The translations under genes were made by a program, and so were the position numbers. This document shows positions 7,498 to 14,082 of a stretch of 14,297 nucleotides of DNA, piece by piece. Position 1 is the stretch's first letter; the number at the start of each line of letters is the position of its first letter. The stretch comes from JAJDIA01 sp031555145 (GTDB lineage Bacteria > Bacteroidota > Bacteroidia > Bacteroidales > Tannerellaceae): NCBI GenBank assembly GCA_031555145.1, contig JAVBUR010000089.1, forward strand, positions 1 through 14,297, read 5' to 3'. A model generated the notes under the pieces. It did no database searches and was not told the DNA's origin. It saw only the letters and a program-made list of their open reading frames with translations.

Positions 7498-8814
7498 CTA
7501 ACCTAAAATCATTCCGATAATCGTAGCCGACAACACAGAGACGAGTGTACCTCCCAGCAAGGCAGGTATCCCCAGTCGGACAATGGTACTTCGCTTTTCA
7601 GGCGCCAATACACCCAGTCCACCCAATAGGATACCAATCGAGCTGATATTGGCAAATCCGCATAACAGGTAAGTCGCCATGACAATTGATTTCTGGGAGA
7701 CAAATATACCGGCATCTTTCCATACCTGCATTTGCGAATAGGCGACAAACTCGTTCAAAATCGTTTTCTGCCCAAGCAATGAACCTACCACCATGATATC
7801 CGGTGCAGGAACTCCGATCAACCACATAAACGGAGCGGTGATCACGCCCAGGATAAATTGGAAGGTGAGGCCCTGCGCCCGACCGTCGGTTACCTGCACA
7901 ATCCAATCATTCAGTCCCGTATAACGACCGATAATATCGGAAGTGATGTAGTTCAGCAAAGCCATCAGCGAAATGAATACCAACAGCATGGCCGCAATAT
8001 TCACCATCAGCCGTACACCGGTGGAAGTACCTTCGGCTAACGCATCCAGCACCGTTCCTTTCTTCTCCTCTCCCGCTTTCTTGGCCAGATGATCGACCGC
8101 TTCTTCTGTCTGCGGACATAACATCTTAGCTATCACAATCGCTCCCGGAGCAGCCATAACCGATGCCGACAGCAGATGCTTGGCAAACAGGAGACGTTCC
8201 ACCGGATTATCTCCGGCCAGCATCCCGATATACGTTCCCATTAGCGAACCGGCAATGGTTCCCATCCCGGAGACCATGATCAGCAGAATCTCCGACCGGG
8301 TCATCTGAGGCATATAGTTTTTAATCAATACCGGCGATTCGGTCATGCCCATAAAGATATTGCCCGAAACCACCAGTCCTTCAGACCCCGATACATTCAT
8401 AAACTTGCGCAACACCCAGGAAAAGGATCCCACAATCCATTGGATAACTCCCCAATGATACAACATGGAGACAAGCGCAGAGAAGAATATTACGATCGGT
8501 AAGGAATGAACGAGGAATACAAACCCATTCGCCCGGGTAGCCAGCGGCCCCAGCAGGAAGTTGAGTCCGGCTTGGGTGAAATCCATCAGCTTCACAAATC
8601 CCTTGCCCATTCCTTCGAACAATCCGCCGACAAAAGGGATATACAGTACGGCCAGGGCAAAGAGCAATTGCATAATCAATCCGCCCCCAACCAGCTTCCA
8701 GTCAATATGCTTGCGGTTAGAACTGAATAACCAGGCGATCCCGATCACCACGACCACTCCCAATAATCCACGCAGCAAAGAAATCAACCCAAATCCCACT
8801 TGCTCTTCCATCAT
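7498..8814 (-). CDS. Concentrative nucleoside transporter (CNT/NupC family)
   Basis: Imports nucleosides by cation (Na+ or H+) symport across the inner membrane. The 438-residue protein has the CNT layout: N-terminal membrane helices, gate domain, then the transport core. Recognisable motifs are GMTESP (156-161), the K-T-I-L-N-E-F-V-A-Y stretch (350-359) with Asn354/Glu355, and GFANISSIGILLGGLG (386-401), with Asn389 and Ser392 in the positions that contact the ribose in Vibrio cholerae CNT. The first motif has Met157 where vcCNT has the base-contacting Gln154. A hydrophilic loop (about 233-256) is Lys/Glu-rich. The ATG overlaps the stop of the nuclease gene (ATGA, 8811-8814); a second ATG follows directly at 8811. 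Confidence 0.94.
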   Translation of the reverse strand: MMEEQVGFGLISLLRGLLGVVVVIGIAWLFSSNRKHIDWKLVGGGLIMQLLFALAVLYIPFVGGLFEGMGKGFVKLMDFTQAGLNFLLGPLATRANGFVFLVHSLPIVIFFSALVSMLYHWGVIQWIVGSFSWVLRKFMNVSGSEGLVVSGNIFMGMTESPVLIKNYMPQMTRSEILLIMVSGMGTIAGSLMGTYIGMLAGDNPVERLLFAKHLLSASVMAAPGAIVIAKMLCPQTEEAVDHLAKKAGEEKKGTVLDALAEGTSTGVRLMVNIAAMLLVFISLMALLNYITSDIIGRYTGLNDWIVQVTDGRAQGLTFQFILGVITAPFMWLIGVPAPDIMVVGSLLGQKTILNEFVAYSQMQVWKDAGIFVSQKSIVMATYLLCGFANISSIGILLGGLGVLAPEKRSTIVRLGIPALLGGTLVSVLSATIIGMILG

Positions 8815-9452
8815 GCTATCGTTCCTCCCACATTCCGACGTTGTAATTCGTCTTTGTATAATTTGGCATATTCATAATTCTCATTGGCAATCGCCTCTTC
8901 TAAGCGTTCCTTCAGTTCGTCCGCATCCAGCAGGCTAAGCCATTTCTTCAGTTTCACTTCATCATCGATATCTTCCGGTTCCAACTCCAGCAGGAAATCA
9001 TCCTCCGTTGGTTCTTCTTCTGTGGTAGCCATGCTCTCTTCCAGTACCACACCGCATTCCTGCACGATTTCTTCCGTTGTATAAATAGTACATTTTACGC
9101 GTAAGGCAATGGCAATAGCATCAGATGTCCGCGAATCAAGACGGATTTCCCTGCCTTCATCCTGAAAACACAATTCAGAGTAAAAAACACCGTCTTCAAA
9201 CTTATAGATAAAAACATCCCGCAACGTAACGCCAAAAGCCCGGCCAAACGACACAAACAAATCATGCGTTAACGGGCGGGGAGGAGTAATACTTTCCAAA
9301 GCAATGGCTATCGATTGGGCTTCGGCAGTACCCACGATGATCGGTATCCGGCGCGGCCCGCCTTCTTCGGCCAGGATCAACGCATAAGCGCCCGATTGTA
9401 TCTGGCTGTTTGTCAGGCCTTGTACCCTGAGTTTAATTCTTGAACTATTCAC
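8811..9452 (-). CDS. Bifunctional nuclease (BFN/DUF151) domain protein with C-terminal UVR motif
   Basis: Member of the BFN family, which includes proteins reported to have nuclease activity; the cellular role in Bacteroidetes is unknown. The BFN domain covers about residues 5-137, with GAYALILAEEGG (21-32), PRPLTHDL (58-65) and the signature LDSRTSDAIAIALR (105-118). An acidic linker rich in Glu and Asp (about 138-165) leads to a UvrB/UvrC-like motif, LKERLEEAIANENYEYAKLY (180-199), a helix pair used for protein contacts in UvrB/UvrC. The frame runs upstream to a TTG at 9476, but that lies inside the -7 element, so I choose the GTG at 9452 (protein begins NSSRIKLRVQGL after the initiator), 213 residues. 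First gene of the operon. Confidence 0.88.
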   Translation of the reverse strand: MNSSRIKLRVQGLTNSQIQSGAYALILAEEGGPRRIPIIVGTAEAQSIAIALESITPPRPLTHDLFVSFGRAFGVTLRDVFIYKFEDGVFYSELCFQDEGREIRLDSRTSDAIAIALRVKCTIYTTEEIVQECGVVLEESMATTEEEPTEDDFLLELEPEDIDDEVKLKKWLSLLDADELKERLEEAIANENYEYAKLYKDELQRRNVGGTIA

Positions 9453-9473
9453 AATAAGCGATTTATATAGTCG

Positions 9474-9481
9474 CAAATATA
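9474..9481 (-). promoter_or_regulatory. -7 promoter element of the nuclease-transporter-rsmE operon
   Basis: Minus strand reads TATATTTG, an exact TAnnTTTG match, 21 bases before the GTG at 9452. It sits in the 50-bp gap after the lipoprotein gene, so the operon has its own promoter even if the lipoprotein transcript reads through. No -33 element was recognised. Confidence 0.6.
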
Positions 9482-9502
9482 ACGCTATATTCGGACATAT
9501 GA

Positions 9503-10453
9503 TTAATTAATCAGCGAGAAGTAATCCATCAATTGGTTGAATGATGCATCCTTCAATATCACTTTCTTTTCTTTATCAAGCAGATATAAACAAGGGATAG
9601 CTTTCAGATCATATACCTCATCATTCTTCAGGGTGAAGGCTGCATCATACCCTACAATCCAGTCGGCCGGAAGATGCCCTAACTGTTCTTTCCATAAGTG
9701 TATATCCTCGTCCGAATACACAGCCAAAACCGTCAAACGCCCTTCCTTCATCATTTTCCCTACAAATAATGAGTTGGAAAGTTGCCCTGTCAATTCCTTG
9801 CAGGCTTCACAATCCGGGTTATAAAAGAAAAGCAGCAGATAATCAGTTTTTACCTGAGACATCCGGCCGGTCTGACCGCTCGCCAGCGTATAGGTAAAAT
9901 CCGCCGCCTTTTCACCCACCCGGTTCTTCAAGGCCAGTTCGAGCAGGTGGGTTGGGCGTATCTTATGTACTTCATCGGTCAGGGGCGATGCCAGCACGGC
10001 CTCCAGGACATAGATATATAATGCTTCGTTGCGCGTCGGCGCATTAGGATCATACAGGTACTTTTCAAACATACCCGTAAAATAAGTATACATTGCACTG
10101 TCTACCTCGGCTTTCTTCAGCATCCCCTTGATGGAGGCAGCCGCCACCTCAGGGGTGGAATTGGATACAAGGGCGATATAATTCGAAAAAGCCTGCTCAG
10201 TTACCTCCGGCAAATGGACGTAGGCTGTATCCGTAAAATCAAACTTATCCCAGTAATGGGTTACCGCATAGCCGATTCGTTGCTCCGGATCAGAGATCAT
10301 AACCGGCACCGTCACCATTTCAAATGTACGCACAGGCTTATCCGTATCTTGCGTCGCACCACGCTGTTTGCCATTACAGGCAAACGCCACGGTTAAACAC
10401 AAAACTACAGGCAGGTATTTGAGTGTATGCATAGCATATACAGACGCTTTCAT
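9503..10453 (-). CDS. Lipoprotein with thioredoxin-like domain (DUF5106-like)
   Basis: Probable envelope lipoprotein with a disulfide-exchange domain. A signal peptide (about 1-25, LKYLPVVLCLTVAFA) ends at Cys26, a loose lipobox AFAC of the kind accepted in Bacteroidetes. Residues about 45-170 form an alpha-rich domain resembling DUF5106. Residues about 178-316 look like a TlpA/thioredoxin fold: GEKAADFTY entry, the active-site motif CEAC (215-218, in FFYNPDCEACKEL), and the cis-proline loop AIPCLYLLD (Pro287). A second ATG at 10432 would give a shorter but still plausible signal peptide. It has its own promoter, divergent from the nitroreductase. The redox partner is unknown. Confidence 0.87.
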   Translation of the reverse strand: MKASVYAMHTLKYLPVVLCLTVAFACNGKQRGATQDTDKPVRTFEMVTVPVMISDPEQRIGYAVTHYWDKFDFTDTAYVHLPEVTEQAFSNYIALVSNSTPEVAAASIKGMLKKAEVDSAMYTYFTGMFEKYLYDPNAPTRNEALYIYVLEAVLASPLTDEVHKIRPTHLLELALKNRVGEKAADFTYTLASGQTGRMSQVKTDYLLLFFYNPDCEACKELTGQLSNSLFVGKMMKEGRLTVLAVYSDEDIHLWKEQLGHLPADWIVGYDAAFTLKNDEVYDLKAIPCLYLLDKEKKVILKDASFNQLMDYFSLIN

Positions 10454-10478
10454 GTTACCAAAGGTTTACTTATTCTTA

Positions 10479-10486
10479 CAAATGTA
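10479..10486 (-). promoter_or_regulatory. -7 promoter element of the lipoprotein gene
   Basis: Minus strand reads TACATTTG, an exact TAnnTTTG match, 25 bases before the ATG at 10453. It lies only 13 bp from the -7 element of the divergent nitroreductase gene, so each promoter's -33 region overlaps the other promoter. Confidence 0.65.
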
Positions 10487-10499
10487 GAGAAAAAGCCCT

Positions 10500-10507
10500 T
10501 ATCTTTG
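10500..10507 (+). promoter_or_regulatory. -7 promoter element of the nitroreductase gene
   Basis: TATCTTTG, an exact TAnnTTTG match, ending 26 bases before the ATG at 10534. Back-to-back with the lipoprotein promoter at 10479-10486. Confidence 0.65.
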
Positions 10508-10533
10508 CGAAAAGCAATCAAAAAAAGACAATT

Positions 10534-11283
10534 ATGTGGCCGGAAAGCATGAAAAACAGAAGGAGTATTCGTCAATATACACAGCAAGACATCCCGGAAT
10601 CCGTATTAAATGAGCTGTTCGAGATAGCGGCACGGGCATCTAACACGGGGAATATGCAGTTGTATAGCGTAGTCGTCACCCGCGACCAGGCAAGTAAAGA
10701 AAGACAAGCCCCCATGCACTTTAACCAGCGTATGGTGACCGAAGCACCCGTCCTGCTTACGTTCTGTGCCGACGCCAACCGGTTTGTGAAATGGGCGGAA
10801 CAACGGAATGCCGAACCGGGATTCGATAACCTGCAGACCTTCATAGCCGCCACTATCGACGCCATGCTCTTTGCCCAAGCCTTCTGCGATGCAGCCGAAG
10901 CCATCGGATTAGGTATCTGTTACCTGGGAACAACGGCCTATAATGCCGACAAGATCATCGAAGCACTTTCCCTCCCCCGCCTCGTCGTACCGATTGTATC
11001 GGTCACCGTCGGTTATCCGGCCGATCCACTACCCACCCAAGTCGAACGGTTACCCCTCACCGCCATTGTACACCAGGAAACATACCGCGATTTCACCCCG
11101 TCGATCATCGACGAAGTATATCACGAAAAGGAAACATTGGAAGTGAATCGCCAATACACGAAAGAAAACAATAAGGAAACACTGGCGCAGGTATTCACCG
11201 ATATCCGCTATACTAAAAAGAATAACGAATACTTTTCGGACGTTTTACTGAAGGTGTTGCAGGACCAGGGCTTTTTGAAATAA
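10534..11283 (+). CDS. Nitroreductase-family flavoprotein (NfsA/FRP-like)
   Basis: Predicted FMN-dependent, NAD(P)H-using oxidoreductase of the cytoplasm; such enzymes reduce nitro compounds, quinones or flavins. The 249 residues contain the N-terminal FMN-phosphate motif NRRSIRQYT (8-16), ARASNTGNMQLYSVVV (33-48), the central helix with DAMLFAQAFCDAAEAIGLGICYLG (109-132), and VTVGYPAD (157-164). The C-terminal tail (about 186-249), ending in DVLLKVLQDQGF, fits the longer NfsA-like branch. Start: ATG at 10534; an in-frame ATG at 10549 is a possible alternative. The true substrate cannot be assigned. It converges on the CDF gene with only 6 bp between the stop codons. Confidence 0.92.
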   Translation: MWPESMKNRRSIRQYTQQDIPESVLNELFEIAARASNTGNMQLYSVVVTRDQASKERQAPMHFNQRMVTEAPVLLTFCADANRFVKWAEQRNAEPGFDNLQTFIAATIDAMLFAQAFCDAAEAIGLGICYLGTTAYNADKIIEALSLPRLVVPIVSVTVGYPADPLPTQVERLPLTAIVHQETYRDFTPSIIDEVYHEKETLEVNRQYTKENNKETLAQVFTDIRYTKKNNEYFSDVLLKVLQDQGFLK

Positions 11284-11289
11284 CGCCGA

Positions 11290-12216
11290 TCAGATCATTT
11301 TGGGATTGATACCGAAAGCCTCCGCATCATGATGCACGCCTTTCGGCTCAACATGTACCACAATGTCGTACACGTTCTCGATGGAGGCCTTGATGCTGTC
11401 TTCTACAGCCTCGGCTATTTCATGCGCCTGATTCAGGGTGATAGTGCCATCCGCTTCGACATCCAGTACGATCAGGTACATACTGCCCATCTGACGCGAA
11501 CGGACACGATGCGGGTTACAGGCACCCGGCACACGCTCGACCGCCTCAAATATCTTGCTATAAATACTCTCATCCTTCACCCCGTCCATCAGTTCGATAT
11601 TCGATTCCATAAAGATGGAGATTGACGATTTGATGATAAAGAGGCTGATCAGTAACCCCGTGACAGCATCCAACACCGGCATTTTAAGGATAAAGGTAAA
11701 GAACAAACCGATCAGCACACCGGTAGAGATCAGCACATCATTGCGCATATTCACCGCATTGGCCGTAAGCAACGGGCTGTTTACTTTCTTCCCCTGCCGG
11801 TATTGATACCATGCCAGACCTAACTTCCCGGCAATCGAGAAGACAGTCACCCAGATCGCGATCATTCCCGGCATCTCCCGCGGTTCGTCCGACAACAAAT
11901 GGCCTCCCGATGAGATCAGCATCTGGATACCTGCATAGAAAATGATCAGGGAAAGGATTTTCGTTGCAATTCCTTCTGCCTTCTCATACCCATACACATA
12001 TTTCCGGGAAGGGGGCTTACTGACAATCTTCGCCGTAAAAATCATGACAATCGAAATGACCACATCGGTCGCCGAGTCAATACCGTCGCCCAACACAGCC
12101 AAACTACCAGCCATCAAGCCGACGGTGATCTTCGACAATGACAAGATCGCATTCCCGATCGTGCTGATCCATGAAGTGCGTATTAATACATGTTGCCTTA
12201 CTTTTGCTTCATCCAT
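11290..12216 (-). CDS. Cation diffusion facilitator (CDF) metal transporter with non-canonical site
   Basis: Exports divalent metal ions from the cytoplasm by cation/proton antiport. The 308 residues align without gaps to E. coli YiiP/FieF around helix 2: GSLAVLGDGIDSATDV places Asp47 and Asp51 at YiiP Asp45 and Asp49. In helix 5, NMRNDVLIS places Asn156 and Asp160 at YiiP His153 and Asp157, so the usual His is replaced by Asn. The loop site of YiiP (Asp68/His71/His75) is absent (Ser70, Tyr73, Tyr77). The C-terminal cytoplasmic domain keeps HRVRSRQMG (His236) and VVHVEP (His288, Glu290). The frame runs 86 codons further upstream, but that part is antisense to the next gene and lies before the -7 element, so ATG 12216 is the start. 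Confidence 0.93.
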   Translation of the reverse strand: MDEAKVRQHVLIRTSWISTIGNAILSLSKITVGLMAGSLAVLGDGIDSATDVVISIVMIFTAKIVSKPPSRKYVYGYEKAEGIATKILSLIIFYAGIQMLISSGGHLLSDEPREMPGMIAIWVTVFSIAGKLGLAWYQYRQGKKVNSPLLTANAVNMRNDVLISTGVLIGLFFTFILKMPVLDAVTGLLISLFIIKSSISIFMESNIELMDGVKDESIYSKIFEAVERVPGACNPHRVRSRQMGSMYLIVLDVEADGTITLNQAHEIAEAVEDSIKASIENVYDIVVHVEPKGVHHDAEAFGINPKMI

Positions 12217-12240
12217 ACTATCTATCCATGAAAGAAAGAC

Positions 12241-12248
12241 AAAGATAT
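12241..12248 (-). promoter_or_regulatory. -7 promoter element of the CDF gene
   Basis: Minus strand reads TATCTTTG, an exact TAnnTTTG match, 24 bases before the ATG at 12216. It fixes the start and excludes the longer open frame. Confidence 0.65.
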
Positions 12249-12262
12249 GACTTTCATTCGAG

Positions 12263-12273
12263 GTAAAATACCT
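12263..12273. promoter_or_regulatory. Short inverted repeat between divergent promoters
   Basis: GGTAAAATACC: 4-bp arms GGTA/TACC with a 3-nt centre. It covers the expected -33 region of the CDF promoter and directly abuts the likely -7 of the aldo/keto reductase gene, a placement that would suit an operator. The arms are short, so this is tentative. Confidence 0.3.
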
Positions 12274-12280
12274 ATATTGC
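12274..12280 (+). promoter_or_regulatory. Possible -7 element of the aldo/keto reductase gene
   Basis: TATATTG, one T short of the TAnnTTTG consensus, ending 24 bases before the ATG at 12305. Its spacing to the start matches the other promoters in this window, which is the main reason to propose it. Confidence 0.4.
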
Positions 12281-12304
12281 AAACTGTTTTCAGAATTATC
12301 CATT

Positions 12305-13201
12305 ATGAATAAGATTAACAGACGCAGGTTTATCAAGACAGGGATTGCCGGAATGGTGAGTGTCTCTGCGATTGGTTCGGGAATGGCTGCTATCTCGCAC
12401 ATGATCCCGGCAAACGTAGTCGTAGATAAAGTAAAACTGGGTAATACCAGCCTGACGGTTTCCCGGGTTGCCATGGGGACAGGCTCCGTTGGCTATAATA
12501 ACAGTTCGAACCAGACCCGCCTGGGAATGGATAATTTCGTCCGCCTGGCACATCATGCCTACGAGCGGGGTATCACATTCTATGACATGGCCGACGGCTA
12601 TGGTTCGCATACCTATGTACGGGAAGCCCTGAAAAACATTCCCCGCGAAAAGGTCACTCTGATGTCGAAAATATGGACACAGGAGCCCGGATCAGACAAG
12701 ATCGTGCCGGTGGAAAAAACACTCGACCGTTTCCGGCAGGAAACAGGCAGTGACTATTTCGATATCTTGCTGATGCACTGCCTGATGAAGGGGAATTGGT
12801 CGGAAACGCGCAAATACTATATGGATGGTTTCTCGAAAGCCAAACAGGATGGGATCGTCAAAGCCGTCGGTGTCTCCTGCCATAACTGGGAGGCCATGGT
12901 CGAAGCGGTGGATTCGCCCTGGGTGGATGTAATCCTCGCACGCATCAATCCTTTCCAGGCCAGTATGGACAATACCCCCGAAGCCGTAAGTGAGCTGCTC
13001 GGCCGTGCAAAGAAAAACGGAAAAGGTGTTATCGGCATGAAAATATTCGGTGAAGGGAAGTTCGTCAAAGACGAGGAACGTGAACAGTCCATCCGATATG
13101 CGCTCACACAAGGGAATATACACTGTATGACATTGGGGCTCGAATCAATCGCCCAAATGGACGATGCCATTGAGCGGGTCATGCGGTCAGCTAATCAGTA
13201 G
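12305..13201 (+). CDS. Aldo/keto reductase with twin-arginine (Tat) signal
   Basis: Predicted NAD(P)H-dependent oxidoreductase exported folded to the periplasm. The N-terminus NRRRFIKTGIAGMVSVSAIG (5-24) is a twin-arginine signal: RRxFIK, then a moderately hydrophobic stretch ending near Ala36. The mature part (about 42-298) is a TIM-barrel aldo/keto reductase with the full catalytic tetrad: Asp94 and Tyr99 (FYDMADGYG), Lys122 (LMSKIW) and His158 (LLMHCLM). The closing part TLGLESIAQMDDAI is also typical. Length fits the family plus the signal. Substrate unknown. The next gene follows after 36 bp on the same strand and may share the transcript. Divergent from the CDF gene. Confidence 0.92.
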   Translation: MNKINRRRFIKTGIAGMVSVSAIGSGMAAISHMIPANVVVDKVKLGNTSLTVSRVAMGTGSVGYNNSSNQTRLGMDNFVRLAHHAYERGITFYDMADGYGSHTYVREALKNIPREKVTLMSKIWTQEPGSDKIVPVEKTLDRFRQETGSDYFDILLMHCLMKGNWSETRKYYMDGFSKAKQDGIVKAVGVSCHNWEAMVEAVDSPWVDVILARINPFQASMDNTPEAVSELLGRAKKNGKGVIGMKIFGEGKFVKDEEREQSIRYALTQGNIHCMTLGLESIAQMDDAIERVMRSANQ

Positions 13202-13237
13202 TATACATGTTTAATCAATAAATCATTTTTCTCAGTT

Positions 13238-13777
13238 ATGGAAAACGAAGTATTAGGGATCGGATCACGCGTTCAGCATAAAGAATATGGTGTAGGCGTC
13301 GTTGTTCAGGTTAAAGCCAAAAGTTATACCATTACATTTATCGATTATGGCAACCGGGAGATCGCCCGGAGTTATCAGGGGTTGGAAATCATTGACCTGA
13401 TGGAACCGGATGATGACCTGATCAGCCTTGAAATGATCGAAAACTCATTGATCCGTATCCTGCGTACCTATTCCGATATTCAGGAGATAGTCCCGATTGC
13501 AGACAAATGGTCGGGTGGAACACTGACCCTCCAACCTTCCAATGCAGAGATGAAACCCTATGAAATGCCTATCGCCAATTTCTTCAACAAGATCATCATG
13601 CTTCGCGACAGACTCAGGGTAATGGAGCAAAAGATCAACACCAGTTCGATCTGCGACGAAGAGAAGATCGTCCTTCAGCAATACATCACCAAATGCTACG
13701 GCAGCCTCACCTCCTTCAACATCCTCTTCAAGAACAAATCACAGTATTTTGTAGGAGAAGGGAAAGGAGGGAAATAA
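13238..13777 (+). CDS. Protein with N-terminal PcrA/UvrD-type Tudor-like module, function unknown
   Basis: No specific function recognised. Residues about 8-53 (GIGSRVQHKEYGVGVVVQVK, then TITFIDYGNREIA) match the pattern of the small Tudor/KOW-like barrel at the C-terminus of PcrA/UvrD helicases, which in PcrA binds RNA polymerase. The rest (about 60-179) is mostly helical, with MEQKINTSSICDEEKIVLQQ near the C-terminus, and ends in a Gly/Lys tail. No signal peptide or membrane segment. The 179-residue protein follows the aldo/keto reductase by 36 bp with no promoter seen between, so it may be co-transcribed. A role at DNA, RNA or RNA polymerase is inference from the module only. Confidence 0.82.
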   Translation: MENEVLGIGSRVQHKEYGVGVVVQVKAKSYTITFIDYGNREIARSYQGLEIIDLMEPDDDLISLEMIENSLIRILRTYSDIQEIVPIADKWSGGTLTLQPSNAEMKPYEMPIANFFNKIIMLRDRLRVMEQKINTSSICDEEKIVLQQYITKCYGSLTSFNILFKNKSQYFVGEGKGGK

Positions 13778-13807
13778 AAACAATACACATCTTTTTGTGG
13801 CGCATGC

Positions 13808-13860
13808 GAATACCCCGTCATGGGTATCGTGTTCGTAGCCAGGGGTGTAAGCCCCTGGTA
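13808..13860. repeat. 53-bp intergenic repeat, copy 1
   Basis: Matches 13945-13997 at 47 of 53 positions. It holds two hairpins: ATACCC/GGGTAT (13810-13815 with 13822-13827), and CCAGGGG/CCCCTGG around TGTAAG (13839-13845 with 13852-13858). The second hairpin can close on a GTAA tetraloop. The second half of the repeat is identical in both copies. Confidence 0.85.
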
Positions 13861-13880
13861 ATTGAGGGTGATTGCACCGC

Positions 13881-13913
13881 ATCTTGATCCTGAAGGGATC
13901 ACCTATTTATAGC
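13881..13913. repeat. Diverged intermediate repeat unit with hairpin
   Basis: Hairpin TGATCC/GGATCA (13885-13890 with 13896-13901), loop TGAAG. Read on the minus strand it begins GCTATAAATAGG and then the hairpin, parallel to the 53-bp copies, which read GCTACGAATACG and then a hairpin. I take it as a diverged member of the same family, lying between the two copies. Confidence 0.5.
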
Positions 13914-13944
13914 AATACGGTAAGATATAATAATCCTCGACCCC

Positions 13945-13997
13945 GAATGCCCCGTTAGGGGGATCGTATTCGTAGCCAGGGGTGTAAGCCCCTGGAA
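13945..13997. repeat. 53-bp intergenic repeat, copy 2
   Basis: Direct repeat of 13808-13860 with six substitutions. The first hairpin is rebuilt as CCCC/GGGG around GTTA (13950-13953 with 13958-13961); the CCAGGGG/CCCCTGG hairpin (13976-13982 with 13989-13995) is unchanged. Confidence 0.85.
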
Positions 13998-14023
13998 TAA
14001 TGTGAATTTCATATATAAACAGC

Positions 14024-14071
14024 GCCACGTCAGTGGTGCCGTATGCAATAGTCCGGTACCGCTGACGCGGC
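14024..14071. repeat. Imperfect 17-bp inverted repeat
   Basis: Arms 14024-14040 (GCCACGTCAGTGGTGCC) and 14055-14071 (GGTACCGCTGACGCGGC) with a 14-nt loop. They differ from perfect complementarity at three positions, all transitions; in a plus-strand transcript two of these become G-U pairs and one an A-C mismatch. Confidence 0.8.
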
Positions 14072-14082
14072 ACAAGAACATT

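Noticed and set aside
9500..9513. Perfect 14-bp palindrome TGATTAATTAATCA
   Set aside because: Most of it is coding for the last residues and stop of the lipoprotein gene and it is extremely AT-rich; chance occurrence is likely, though a site for the nuclease operon cannot be excluded.
12217..12474. 86-codon N-terminal extension of the CDF gene
   Set aside because: It is antisense to the start of the aldo/keto reductase gene, lies upstream of the -7 element, and does not match the start of CDF proteins, which begins near MDEAKVRQHVLIRTSW.
13808..13997. CRISPR array
   Set aside because: Only two close copies plus one diverged unit, with uneven spacing of 74 and 63 bp and no cas genes; the spacers are not unique inserts between identical repeats.
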